DNA of 64,000 nt, taken from contig NC_066583.1 of assembly GCF_024323335.1 (NCBI RefSeq), forward strand, positions 17,902,665-17,966,664, in the 5' to 3' direction. The notes under the pieces are model-generated. The model was given only the letters and a program-made list of their open reading frames with translations. It was not told where the DNA came from and ran no database searches. The stretch comes from Lathyrus oleraceus (lineage: Eukaryota; Streptophyta; Magnoliopsida; Fabales; Fabaceae). A program made the position numbers and the translations under genes. Of this stretch, positions 33,801 to 43,900 are shown one piece after another (the first letter of the stretch is position 1; the number at the start of each line of letters is the position of its first letter).

Positions 33801-36341
33801 TTCCTTCAAGCATTCCTCAAGAGCTAGCTCCTCTTCAACAGTGAAAACCTCCAATGAGTCGTCGAGAGCTAACTCCATAGGAGATATCTCGTGAATATGC
33901 TTTGAAACTTCCATAATAGCGTCTTCGATCACATCGATTCGAAAGCTATCATGTCTATCCTTGGAATGCTTCATCGCCTCGAATAGATCAAAGGTGACCT
34001 CCTCATTTTGAACACGCACCTTCATTAAACCGTCATCAACATCAATCATCATTCTTGCGGTCTTCATGAATGGTCGGCCCAATATGAGCGGAGCATCATC
34101 ATCTTCCTCCATATCAATTACAATGAAATCCACCGGGAAGAAGAATTTGTCGACCTTTACCAACACATCTTGGGCTACGCCATGAGGATGGGTCGTCGAC
34201 TTATCCGCCAATTGTAATGTCATTCGGATGGACTTAATCTCGATGTTGCCAAGCCTCTTGATAATTGACAAAGGTATAAGATTTATGCTCGACCCCAAGT
34301 CAATAAGTCCCTTTCCGACATACACATCACCAATTTTAACCGGCAATGTAACTCTTCCCGGATCAACCTCTTTCTTAGGAAGCGTCCTTTGAATGATGGC
34401 ACTACAGCTCGCATCAAGGACGATGGTCTCCGGTTCCGTATACCTCCGCTTTTTGGTTAGTATGTCCTTCATGAACTTGGCATACTTTGGCATTTGTTCC
34501 AAAGCTTCAGCAAACGGAATGTTTATTTGTAATTGCTTAAAAATATCCATGAACCGGGCGTAATGCCGTTCATTTTCCCTCTTTGAAGGAGCATGAGGGT
34601 AAGGAAGATTTTGGACCGGAGTAGCGCTCACTACCTCCTTTCCCTTTGCAATTCTCGCACTTTTCCATCGAGGCTTCTTCACTACCTCCCTTACTACCTC
34701 ATCATTTTTATTTTCCTCAATCTCCACACCTTTTTCTTTTTCAACTTCACCATTCTTTTTATTATTTTTAACTACTTCCTCATCACTCCACACTCCTACT
34801 TCACCATCAACATTTTCTTCCACTATCTCCTCCTCAATCTCCTTCTCTTTCTCTCTTTTTTCACTCTCCACTCTTTTTTCGTTTTCACTACCCAACTCCC
34901 TTCCACTTCTCGTCACAATCGCCTTACAATGCTCCTTAGGATTTGTTTGCGTATTGGCCGAGAAAGAAGGACCGGTTTGTTGTTCAGCTAGTTGCTTGGC
35001 AAGTTGCCCAACTTGAGTTTCAAGATTTTTTATGGCCGCGTCATTACTCTTTTGATTGGCCATTGACATTTGCATGAATTGCGTCAATGTCTCTTCCAAT
35101 TTAGAATTGACTACCGGCGGTTGTTGAGATTGATACGGATTTTGGGGAGGATTTTGACGGCTAGAAGAACCACCTCCATAACCTTGGTTATGATAATAGT
35201 TGCTTCTAGGTTGGAACCCTTGGTTCCCTTGGAATTGTTGTTGTTGTTGTTGTTGTTGAGGGTGCGGTTGATAAGGTTGTTGTTGTCTTGGTTGATAGTC
35301 CCGTTGATTGGCCATATAGTTCACTTCGTCAAAGCCGGGAGGTGGACAAAATCCGGTGTCATGTTCACCTTTACAAAGTTCACAACAAGCTATTTGTTTA
35401 GCTTTTGACGGTTCTCTTAACTCTTTGATTTGTTGCGTTAAAAGTTCCACTTGTTGTGAGATGAGCTTGTTTTGGGCAAGTATGGCATCATTCGTCCCTA
35501 ACTCAAGCACTCCCGCCTTCTTCAAAGAATTTCCACGACTTTGACTTTGAAGATCATTCAAAGCCATACGGTTGATAATGTTGGTGGCTTCTTCGGCACT
35601 CTTTGACATCAACGAGCCACCCGAGGTGGCATCCAACAACGTCTTACAGTTTGGTTGAAGTCCATTTCGGAAGATATGGATTTGAGTTAATTCATCAAAT
35701 CCATGCCCTTTGCATTTCCTGAGCATGGACTTGAATCTCTCCCACGCTTCATTCAACGATTCACTGGTTCCTTGAGAAAACACCGAGATGGCCGTCTTTG
35801 ATTCCATGAATCGGTTATGAGAGAAAAATCTTTCAATGAATTTCTCCTCTAACACATTCCAATCTGTCATTACGGCAGGTGTTTGATCGAGATACCAATC
35901 CTTTGCTTTACCGAGCAAAGCGTGAGGAAATAAACGTCTGAACAACGGAAGCTCCTGAGCCTGATCCACTCCGGCAGCCAATGCTATCTCATAGAATTTT
36001 GTGAGAAAAGCAAATGGGTCTTCATGGTCCATTCCGGTGAATGGACTCCCATACAATAAATTCAGAGTTCCCGTCTTCATCTCAGCTTGCCTTCCAGTTT
36101 GGTTGGCAAACTGAGCGGTGTTCCTTGGACTGTTGATACATGGAGTAGAAATCGGTGGTGGTGGTTGTGGCTCCATGTTTGGTATGAATGTGTGTGGATT
36201 GGTGGTTGAAGAACTTTCTCCTTGCTCTTGGCGTTGCCTAGCCTGTTGCCTCCTACGTCTTGTTTTGCTATTGAGCCTCCTTGCGGTTCTCTCGATCTCA
36301 GGATCAAAAAGAAGTTCGTCCACAGGGATTTTCCCTCGCAT
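30822..36341 (-). CDS. gag-pol: Inner Athila gag-pol polyprotein, complete and uninterrupted
   Basis: 1,839 aa from the ATG at 36341; the open frame starts 48 bases earlier at a non-ATG codon. Order: gag core (residues about 90-270, KAKDWYLDQ, FSQGTSESLNEAWERF); zinc knuckle C-x2-C-x3-H-x4-C at 35346-35384; Q-rich and E/K-rich linkers; protease with D-L-G-S-S (Asp 681, 34299-34301); RT with FMDD (1120-1123, 32973-32984); RNase H with Asp 1269, Glu 1310, Asp 1335; integrase HHCC (His 1477, His 1484, Cys 1515, Cys 1518) and triad Asp 1547, Asp 1606, Glu 1642 with 35 residues between the last two. No chromodomain and no second RNase H, as usual in Athila. All key residues are present, so it may code for working enzymes. 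Confidence 0.95.
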   Translation of the reverse strand: MRGKIPVDELLFDPEIERTARRLNSKTRRRRQQARQRQEQGESSSTTNPHTFIPNMEPQPPPPISTPCINSPRNTAQFANQTGRQAEMKTGTLNLLYGSPFTGMDHEDPFAFLTKFYEIALAAGVDQAQELPLFRRLFPHALLGKAKDWYLDQTPAVMTDWNVLEEKFIERFFSHNRFMESKTAISVFSQGTSESLNEAWERFKSMLRKCKGHGFDELTQIHIFRNGLQPNCKTLLDATSGGSLMSKSAEEATNIINRMALNDLQSQSRGNSLKKAGVLELGTNDAILAQNKLISQQVELLTQQIKELREPSKAKQIACCELCKGEHDTGFCPPPGFDEVNYMANQRDYQPRQQQPYQPHPQQQQQQQQFQGNQGFQPRSNYYHNQGYGGGSSSRQNPPQNPYQSQQPPVVNSKLEETLTQFMQMSMANQKSNDAAIKNLETQVGQLAKQLAEQQTGPSFSANTQTNPKEHCKAIVTRSGRELGSENEKRVESEKREKEKEIEEEIVEENVDGEVGVWSDEEVVKNNKKNGEVEKEKGVEIEENKNDEVVREVVKKPRWKSARIAKGKEVVSATPVQNLPYPHAPSKRENERHYARFMDIFKQLQINIPFAEALEQMPKYAKFMKDILTKKRRYTEPETIVLDASCSAIIQRTLPKKEVDPGRVTLPVKIGDVYVGKGLIDLGSSINLIPLSIIKRLGNIEIKSIRMTLQLADKSTTHPHGVAQDVLVKVDKFFFPVDFIVIDMEEDDDAPLILGRPFMKTARMMIDVDDGLMKVRVQNEEVTFDLFEAMKHSKDRHDSFRIDVIEDAIMEVSKHIHEISPMELALDDSLEVFTVEEELALEECLKELDSLEDLQPWEVEEENLKKEVIDEKASIELKELPSTLKYVFLDDTEDKPVIISNLLTIEEEARLIFVLKTNQEAMGWTLSDLKGISPSYCMHKILMEEDFKPVAQPQRRLNPTMKEVVRKEVVKLLDAGMIYPISDSPWVSPVHVVPKKGGMTVIRNDKDELIPTKVATGWRMCIDYRRLNTATRKDHFPLPFMDQMLERLSGQQYYCFLDGYSGYNQIAVDPVDHEKTTFTCPFGVFAYRKMPFGLCNAPATFQRCVQAIFADLIEKTMEVFMDDFSVFGGTFSLCLANLKTVLERCVKTNLVLNWEKCHFMVTEGIVLGHKVSKRGLEVDRAKVDVIEKLPPPVNVKGIRSFLGHAGFYRRFIKDFSKVAKPLSNLLAKDQVFLFTDDCLQAFEVLKEKLVTAPIIVAPDWNENFELMCDASDYAVGAVLGQRKDKTFHAIHYASKVLNEAQINYATTEKELLAIVYALEKFRSYLIGSKVVVYTDHAAIKYLLTKPDSKQRLIRWILLLQEFDVEIKDKKGSENLVADHLSRLVNVEVTASEKEIREEFPDEKLFKVQVRPWFADFANHKASGCVPADLTSNQKRKFLSDAKYYVWDDPYLFKLGSDNLLRRCVTGDEAQSILWHCHNSPYGGHYNGVRTATKILQSGFYWPTIFKDAHTHAQSCDSCQRSGGIGKRDEMPLQNIQEVEVFDCWGIDFVGPFPPSYGNEYMLVAVDYVSKWVEAIASPRADAKTVIKFLKKNIFSRFGTPRVLISDGGSHFCNAPLETILKHYGVSHRVTTPYHPQANGQAEVSNREIKRILEKTVSNSKKEWSQKLDEALWAYRTAFKAPIGLTPFQLVFGKTCHLPVELEHKALWALKFLNFENESAGNKRKVQLLELEEMRNAAYHSSWLYKEKAKKYHDKKIRTKEFVPGQLVLLFNSRLKLFPGKLKSKWSGPFRVKEVKEYGAVIIEDMDEKDSWTVNGQRLKVYLGGHVDRESCAQPLDAPL

Positions 36342-36445
36342 AAAACGTAAGCTGCACACTAAACCAAACGAATTACAAGCACAAGTCAAAAATTCACAAG
36401 CTAAAACTTAAACAACCAATGCGATGCTCGCAATATCAATTTACA

Positions 36446-36464
36446 ATCCCCGGCAACGGCGCCA
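36446..36464 (-). other. Primer binding site of inner Athila, tRNA-Asp
   Basis: Minus strand TGGCGCCGTTGCCGGGGAT is the exact complement of the last 19 nt (with CCA) of plant tRNA-Asp. Three bases separate it from the LTR. Confidence 0.93.
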
Positions 36465-36467
36465 TTT

Positions 36468-37983
36468 TGTTGAAAGACAGTTTTTAGGTGTCGGGTTTTT
36501 GTTATCGTATCCACAGAGATTGTAAGATATCACTGCCGTTCAATGGTTGAATTAATCTTAACTTAAAGTAACACTAGGGTTTTGAGTTTTAATCAAGTTA
36601 TATTGCATACAAAGTAATAAATTGCGGTAAAAGTTACGTTTTGATTAATATGAGAAATATTGTCAAAGTTAGGTTTCAATGATTACATTTGCTTTGCATG
36701 TTTTTGCACGGTCAACAATATTGTAAACTCCTTTAGATGATAAATTATTTCACAAGGTCCTCTCAATGCGTTTCTCTCGAACACCCATTGTGAGTTTTGT
36801 CATTTTGATCCATTGTTTCTCTCGAACACAATCTATCAAAAAGACAACGTTTTGGTTCAACCTTATGGTGAACAAAATCATTCGTTACTATCTCTAGCTA
36901 ACAAACAAGTTTGGATGAAAACCTAGGTCAAGAATCGGTAAACATCTCTCGATCAAATACCAACACAAAGAGTTTTAAATAGAAACAAAGTTTTCATCAT
37001 ATATTTACCGTTAAAGAGTTTACATATGAGGATCCTTACATTTACACACAAAGCTTGGAAATCACCTACATCTAACCTTGACAAATGGAGACTTAGCTAC
37101 TCATTTTCATGGTAGCTTGGTCGGCAAGTAAGAAAAGAGGGTTGATCAACATCCAAGTCGAATGATCGAAGTTGGATGGGAATCCACCGTCTTTTTGTGG
37201 AAGATGGTTGCTAGATGAAGAGAAATGAAATTAGGGCATAAAATCCCCCACAAAGCAATGCTGTAAAATATCTAAGAGAAAGTACAAAAAATGGAAAAGT
37301 TGGTAAAAAGTGGTATCAAGTGGTATGGGCACAAAAGGTGGCACCTGCTACTTATAGACAAGTGCAGAACTGTCACGTTCGCTAGGCGAGCAGAATGGCT
37401 CGCCTAGCGAAGGCCAAAAATGGGCACAAAATGCCCCTGCGCCCAGAGAAAACTGGGCCTGTGGAACTGTCATGTTCGCCTAGCGAACAGACCTTCGCCT
37501 AGCGAAGAACTCGCTTCAACCTTCGCCCCAGCGAGGTTGAGAGGTTTTGCTACTGGAATGCTCGCTGGGGACTCGCTAGAGCCTCGCCTAGCGAGCTAGT
37601 GCTGGCTGCTCATTTCACCAAAACAGACTGAATTCGCTGCCACTTCGCCTTCAGTTCGCCTAGCGAATTAATTAACCAATTTACTGGAGCCTTTCGCCAG
37701 GAGCTCGCCTAGCGAAGGTTTTGCTTCGCCACATCCTCGCCTAGCGAGCTGGCAGATAGAATGCTTGTTTGCTTTGGTTCCTTTGCCAATTTTGTTGTGT
37801 CTTCATTATCAATTAATTCATGCCTTTCCTGCACAATAACACACACATCAAAGGCACCAAGCTTGTTTATCAATGTAATGCATTCCATGTAAAATGAATG
37901 TGGTTTTGACAATTTGAGCAAGGCAAAAGAGTGAAAGATGCCCACATATGATAGCTCAAATAAGCACTTTTGGGCATCTAACA
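36468..37983 (-). repeat. 5' LTR of inner Athila
   Basis: 1,516 bp, near-identical to 25681-27195. Palindrome cluster 37379-37747, TATA box 37349-37358. The ORF across the U3 into outer Athila DNA (37709-38062) is not conserved as a gene. Confidence 0.96.
37379..37747. promoter_or_regulatory. U3 cluster of TCGCCTAGCGA palindromes, 5' LTR
   Basis: Copy of the cluster in the 3' LTR (offset 10788). In this position it lies upstream of the promoter that transcribes the whole inner element. Confidence 0.8.
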
Positions 37984-38049
37984 GAGATATAGTTCGATAT
38001 CGTTGATTCGTAAGTAGAACGGCTCGCCTTGTGAGCGAGTGTGTGGCAT
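37984..38049 (-). pseudogene. gag: Outer Athila gag, first 22 codons
   Basis: ATG at 38049 opens 22 codons that end exactly at the TSD of the inner Athila. Taken with one TSD copy, the frame passes without a stop into the gag frame at 25675. So the inner element landed in coding sequence, and the ATG at 25579 is internal. Confidence 0.75.
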
Positions 38050-38135
38050 ACAAATCAACCAAAGAAAGAAAAGAAAAAGAAAAGCCTTAGTCTCTACAGC
38101 GTAACAGAAGAGTTACAATATCGACTAAATAAAAG
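38050..38135 (-). other. Outer Athila short leader
   Basis: 86 bp between the primer site and the inferred gag ATG, purine-rich on the plus strand. No ORF. Confidence 0.6.
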
Positions 38136-38153
38136 TCCCCGGCAACGGCGCCA
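38136..38153 (-). other. Primer binding site of outer Athila, tRNA-Asp
   Basis: Minus strand TGGCGCCGTTGCCGGGGA matches the tRNA-Asp 3' end complement; six bases separate it from the LTR at 38160. Confidence 0.92.
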
Positions 38154-38159
38154 AAAACT

Positions 38160-39894
38160 TGATCGCGACTTTATGAGTCGAATTTGGGGTACAAACTGCA
38201 AGTGCACAGTTCTATTGCGTAGTTTTAAAAGATATCGATCCCACAGGGACTTATGAATCGATATACCGTTTTCTAAGGTTACTTCGTAAAGCTAAGGCGG
38301 ATAATACTTTGATTGTTCGGGGGAAAAGTTAAAACTAAAAATAGGATCTAAATTAAATATCAATTAAGCGGATATCGGTATGTAGTTCGTCGTAATTAGG
38401 GAATCAATTCTTCGTTGGTTTCTTGGTTTTAAAACAAATCCTTTCAGTAGACACTATTGATTAAAAGCCTTATCTCAAACTCTCGCTCTGTTGAATAAAC
38501 TATGATTTTATATTAACGTAGCTGTCACTTAATAGTTAAGTCAAAAACCACTTTTTTGAAAACAATAGAATCCGTAGAAACTCTTTTTAAGAAACACTAA
38601 TCGTTTAAACACCCTTATCTCAAACTCTCGCTCTGTTGACTTAGGTTATATAATTAAATTCAAATGCTTAACTCTCGTCCTCACATTCAATCTTTAAAAA
38701 TACTTTTTGAAAAAGATTAGAATTTAATTAACTCTAAAAATTGCTCTCGCCCTGATCTAGAATTAATGTCCAATTTACACTGTCCAGTCAAAAACTCAAA
38801 CTCTCGTTCTATTGCTTTTAACTTCTTTATGTCTTTTACTTTCGTGCAAAAACCTTGTTATTAAACCTGTAAATTGGGACCGCGAAAAGAGTGATTTTAA
38901 TTTTAAACTTAACTAAACCAACTTGGTTTTGATTCCTTCATTTCGCTTACTCTACATACCGATACCTAAATAAATTAGCCAGACATGCTAAACAGACTTA
39001 AATAATTATCATGCATAAACAAATTCATCTCAGGCAAATAATATAAATAAACAGTAAAGCAGGGCATATATAAATTCAAACAATAATTAAAGAACCTGAG
39101 TAATTAACAGCAGTCTTGAACACTCCACCACAGACCGGTTGGATTTGTTCTTGAATTCTTCAATCAAACAGAAAAATAAAGCGAAGGAATAAAAAAAACT
39201 AGATTCTAACGTAAGGTTAGATCCGGTGAAAGGTACACAATAGTTTCCGGTGTAGAAACTATTGTGCAAAAAAGAATTAATTAAGTGCTGAAAGCTTAAC
39301 TGGAAAAGAAAATAAAAATAAAACTGCAATTAAAAGCAAAAACAATAAAGAAAAATAGTGATATGCTTGCACGGCTGGAAGAAGAAAAATTGCACGACTG
39401 AGGAAAATTGAACGAACTGAGAGCTTTTCCAAAAGCTACTATTTATATTGGTACTTTTTGTAACTGCTTCCAAGGGTTTTCCGTGTACATAGCCTTCACG
39501 TTGCAAACGGTCAAGCGTGATAGTAGGCTTCAACATGGTCTGTTGCGTTCCTTGTGCCAAAAATATAGGAGAATGGTGTGACGTCCGTCACACCATGTGT
39601 GACGCTCGTCACACAAGTGGGCAAAGCGTGACGCTCTTCACAGCCTTTGTGACGCTCGTCACAGGTGAAGCGCATGTGCTTTTTGGGCTGGGCTTTGGCT
39701 TTTGATATTTGCTTCTTTTCATTCCTTTTTGCACCTCCTTTTCTTCCTTTTTTACTTGTGCTTCAAATAAACCATCTGAGATAAATAGAAAGAAAATACC
39801 GCGTAATATCTAATAAAATGAAATAAATTGAAGTAAATAATAATATAATTTAATTAAATTGAGTCCTAGAATGTTATATCATTTCATGTTATCA
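38160..39894 (-). repeat. 5' LTR of outer Athila
   Basis: 1,735 bp pair of 14021-15755. TATA box 39440-39449 and TGACG palindromes 39577-39663. Followed on the right by TSD TAAGC at 39895-39899. Confidence 0.95.
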
Positions 39895-39899
39895 TAAGC

Positions 39900-40732
39900 A
39901 TTCAAGGCATTATTTATACATACATACGTAATTATGAACCCGTGGGCAAAAACCTAATGAAATTCATCCATCATACCTCAAACATTTAGAGTATTCAACT
40001 CCAAAGCAGAAAGGTAATAGGAATAAGGGCAAACCTGATTGGAGAGATCGGTTGAAATCAAATGGCACGGCTGGATTTGCAAATCAATGTTAGGGTTTGC
40101 TTGAGCTGAAAGTGTGTGAGTCAGAATGAACCTTTCAGAGTTGCCTGGAGGTTGCTCTGAACTCTGTTAGCTCTTCTCTCACTATCTTTTTCCCTAGGGT
40201 TCTTCTCTCACTATCTTTTTCCCAGACAGGGTAATAGGAATATAATTGCCTTTTGTTTCACTGAAACTCTGAATTTATATCCTATTTTTTATGGACCTGT
40301 GGGCTCAAATGAGAGAGGTCCAAGTCCAAGATTTTTTCTTTTATTTATTTATTTATTTATTTATTTATTTTATTCGTTTTTCGTTTTTCGTTTTTTTTTC
40401 GTTTTTTTTTTCGTTTTTTTTTTAATTTTTCAAAACATGTGGGTTTCGCCTAGCGAGCATGACAACTCATGAACAAACCTTTGCTCCTTCAAGATTAACG
40501 TTTTGACTGACGAATAGACCCCTGTTGGAAGTAACTCAAGTCTTTCCCTTGTGTTGACTGATCATCTAAATAGAGCCCACAAAGTGTCCTGGATGATGTT
40601 CAAGCTTCTTGGATCCGATTCCGATTGCCATGATGAAATGCAAATGCTAAATGACCTAAAAAATGAATGCATGCATGAGGTGTAAAGTGTATGCTTCCAG
40701 GAAAAATGAAGGGTAAATTTTGGGGTATTACA
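39900..40732 (-). repeat. Tat element 5' LTR, U3 part
   Basis: Continues the LTR cut at 14020 and ends GGGGTATTACA (minus strand TGTAATACCCC). The join is confirmed by the uninterrupted homologous LTR at 48640-48730. It contains a TATA-like box (minus, 40272-40282), a TTTA microsatellite (40340-40373), TTTTCG repeats (40374-40425) and one TCGCCTAGCGA palindrome (40446-40456). Confidence 0.88.
40340..40425. repeat. TTTA microsatellite followed by TTTTTCG repeats
   Basis: Simple repeat about 90 bp long inside the Tat LTR, absent from the related LTR at 46939-49543. Confidence 0.9.
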
Positions 40733-40933
40733 CAGATGAAAAGACTGATTTTATTCTATTTTTAGGGTTTTATGTGATCACCAATTTCATGCGAAAAGCG
40801 AAAAGGGAAAATAAATGGAAAAACAAACATTTAACATGAATCTATTGAATGAAAATATCATTGTATTTATGCGCCAACAATGTCATCACCCCTCCTTTTG
40901 GCATGGGAGAAGGGTTTTCAAACAAAGTGATTA
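40733..40933 (-). other. Start of Ogre gag-pol intron
   Basis: The gag-pro stop TAA lies in a GTAA donor (GT at 40936-40937), as in the Tat element. About 200 bp of the intron remain before the Tat LTR. No coding sequence. Confidence 0.6.
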
Positions 40934-43900
40934 TTACGTTGACTTATGGACAACTGTTGGAATATCCATAGCGACCCAATTGTTGCAGACCCCACCAGGG
41001 ATGACGAAGTTGCCAGAATCCTTTGTGTCTTCTTCTAAAACGGCAGCAACCTCCTCATCTAGACCAGTGTGGATGAAACCTCCACTCTTGAATAACCCTT
41101 GCTTGTTGAAAGTACCAGAAGAAAAACCTATGCCAGCCCGGGACTCGTTGTCTTCTAACTCAATCATTTTTCCTAAACCAGTGGTTGCACCATGCTCAAT
41201 GGCCAGCTTTGCATCTTTGTAGGAAGCAAATGAAGGAGCTCTTTTCTCAATAGGCTCAGCAATAGATAACGCTTGGAAAGGAGTTCCAACTTCAACCTTA
41301 GCATCTATATAAGAGAAGGAAGACAAATGGCTAACCAGGAGAGCCCTTTCTCCCCCTACCACCACCAGCTTCTTGTTTTTCACGAATTTCAATTTCTGGT
41401 GTAGGGTGGACGTCACGGCGCCTGCCTCGTGAATCCATGGTCTGCCTAAGAGACAACTATACAATGGGTGAATGTCCATAACCTGGAAGGAAATCTGGAA
41501 ATCACTCGGTCCGATCTTGATTGGGAGATCAACTTCCCCAATCTTAGTTTTGCGAGACCCATCGAAAGCCTTCACAACTACTCCACTCTGCCTCATGGGA
41601 GGCCCTTGATATGATAGCTTTGAGAGAGTGGACTTTGGCAATACGTTCAATGATGACCCAGTGTCCACCAGTACATTGGACATGGCGTTGTCTCTACAAC
41701 CCATAGATATATATAATGCCAAGTTGTGGTCTCTTCCCTCCTCAGGGAGATCAGAGTCACAAAAGCTCAGGTTGTTACAAGCAGTAATATTTATAACAAT
41801 GCTATCGAATTGCTCCAAAGTGACATCGTGATCCACATATGCCACATCCAATACCTTCTGCAGAGCCTCTCGGTGTGGTTCTGAATTTAAGAGCAATGAT
41901 AACACAGATATTTTGGATGGCGTTTGTAGAAGCTGGTCTACAACATTGTACTCGCTCCTTTTGATGAGTCTCAGTATCTCATCACAGTCTTCTTTCTCAT
42001 TGCCACTAGGGCCAACAGAAGTAGGAGTTTTCAATACAGAAGAGGGCTTAACAATAAGTTCCGGATTCGAAGAGCTTACAACATTTCCAATCGGGCGTTC
42101 AACAAAATCATCAACATTTCCTCTAGCATCAACTGGAGGTTTCAACGGAGCTGAAAACACGCGACCGCTACGGGTCAAACCACTGACATCAGCAATGTTG
42201 ACAACAGATGAAGAGGGCAAGGACACCTCTTTCCCATCTTCTACCGTTACAACATTGTAGCGATAGGGAACCGCTTTCTCAGAAGAATACGGTACAGGGC
42301 CGGCAGGCTTGATGGTCAGAACGGGAGAAACCTTCTTCTTGCTGCCATCATGCTTAATAATAACAGGCTCAGGGATCCGGAAAACCGGAGAAATCACATT
42401 GACCTCAAGAGCATATTCATCAACATTTCTATTCTGGAGGATCTCAATGACTCCTTCATCCAGCATTTCATGAACATCCTTGCGCACTTGGCAACAACCC
42501 AATCGGTTAACAGAGCAGACTCGACATCTATGATGGTCATGCTCATAATGACTGTAGTTACATAACAAACGGTGCGTCTCGACCAGAGATTGTTGAATAT
42601 GACTGACATATTTGACTTTGTGCTTGCCAGGGTAACCTTGGACCATGTTGACAGATTTCCCATGTTCAGGCAATGGGTTCTTCTTCACATTAGGACCTAC
42701 GTCCTCAAAACATAGAATTCCACACCTCACAAGGTCTTGAACCTTGGTCTTCAAAGGGTAACAATTCTCCACGTCATGGCCGGGAGCACCGGAATGGTAA
42801 ACATAGTGTAATTCAGGCTTATACCACCACTGGGGGTTAGCAGGTATAGTCGGTGGGTCTCTCGGAGTAATCAGCTTCCTCTCTATCAAAGAGGGATATA
42901 ACTCTACGTACGTCATTGGAATAGGATCGAAGGTGACCTTTTTCCTCTCGTAATTTGTGCTAGTTTGATTACTGTTGCGAGGCTGGTAGGCCTGCTGTTG
43001 TGGACAGAGCTGTTGTGGTTGATATTGCTGAGGTGGTTGATGATTGTTGTTGTGTTGCTGGTGCTGTTGATTATCTTTAAAGACAGGTGCTATATGAGCC
43101 ATATGGTGCTGGTTACTGGCGGGACGCACAGTCTTCCTCCTCGCAGAGGGTCTTCTTGGTTTCTCATGGGAGGTCACAGCATGTGCCTCTCCATCTTTCT
43201 TCTTTGCAAACGCCCCATAACGTTTGGCAGAAGAGCCTTCTTCTCTGGTTAACCATCCTTCACGGACCCCTTCTTCTAGACGCATTCCCATATTTACCAT
43301 CTCGGTGAAGTCCGAAGGAGCGCTAGCAATCATCCGCTCATAATAAAAAGAACTTAAGGTCTTCAAAAAGATCTTAGTCATCTCTTTCTCTTCTAGCGGA
43401 GGCACGATTTGTGCTGCCACCTCTCGCCACCTCTGGGCGTACTCCTTAAATGTTTCTTTATCCTTTTGGGACATGGCTCTCAATTGATCTCTATCGGGAG
43501 CCATATCCGTGTTGTACTTGTATTGCTTGATGAAGGCTTCGCCAAGATCATTGAAGGATCGGATGTTCGCACTGTCTAAACCCATATACCAACGCAAAGC
43601 GACACCGGACAGACTATCCTAAAAGTAGTGGATGAGTAGTTGGTCATTATCGGTTTGAGTTGACATCTTCCTGGCATACATGACCAGATGGCTGAGAGGA
43701 CAAGTATTTCCTTTGTACTTTTCAAAATCAGGGACCTTGAATTTCACAGGAATCTTCACATTTGGAACCAAGCAGAGTTCGGCAGCAGACTTGCTGAAAA
43801 GATCCTTCCCTCTGAGAGTTTTCAATTCTTTGAGAAGCTCAAGAAATTGATCATTCATGGCATCCATCTTCTCATAAACATCTGGACCCTCAGACGGCTC

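Larger units (their letters stand above)
25681..37983 (-). mobile_element. Intact-looking Athila-type LTR retrotransposon (nest level 4)
   Basis: 12.3 kb, minus strand, TSD GAGAT at 25676-25680 and 37984-37988. 5' LTR 36468-37983, tRNA-Asp primer site 36446-36464, single gag-pol ORF 30822-36341, env-like ORF 28748-29953, PPT 27196-27208, 3' LTR 25681-27195. The two LTRs read identically by eye except for one T in a run (near 26316 versus 37104), so the insertion is very young, and no reading frame is broken. It interrupts the gag of the outer Athila. Confidence 0.96.
14021..39894 (-). mobile_element. Athila-type LTR retrotransposon (nest level 3), interrupted by a younger Athila
   Basis: Ty3/gypsy Athila lineage on the minus strand, flanked by TSD TAAGC (14016-14020 and 39895-39899). 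5' LTR 38160-39894, primer site 38136-38153, gag-pol pieces 38049-37984 and 25675-20344, env-like ORFs 18839-20119 and 16835-18136, PPT 15756-15770, 3' LTR 14021-15755. Without the inner element it is about 13.6 kb. gag-pol has at least two nonsense codons and two 1-base losses, so it is no longer autonomous. The LTRs differ by about 20 positions by eye. Confidence 0.95.
1..40732 (-). mobile_element. Tat/Ogre-type LTR retrotransposon derivative, partial (nest level 2)
   Basis: Ty3/gypsy element read on the minus strand, with its 3' LTR outside the left edge. Order from its 5' end: LTR (40732-39900 plus 14020-13038), tRNA-Arg primer site (13018-13035), long leader, gag (5250-6872), short intron, pol (1528-5002), 3' noncoding repeats (1-1527). 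The second RNase H before integrase and the lack of a chromodomain place it in the Tat/Ogre lineage. ORF1 and protease are both missing. It inserted into the intron of the Ogre to its right. The span includes later insertions at 7758-12709 and 14021-39894. The 5 bp after the LTR are CAGAT; the matching TSD copy would be outside the window. Confidence 0.88.

Noticed and set aside
36446..36464. tRNA-Asp gene fragment
   Set aside because: Only the 3' 19 nt, at the correct place for a primer binding site.
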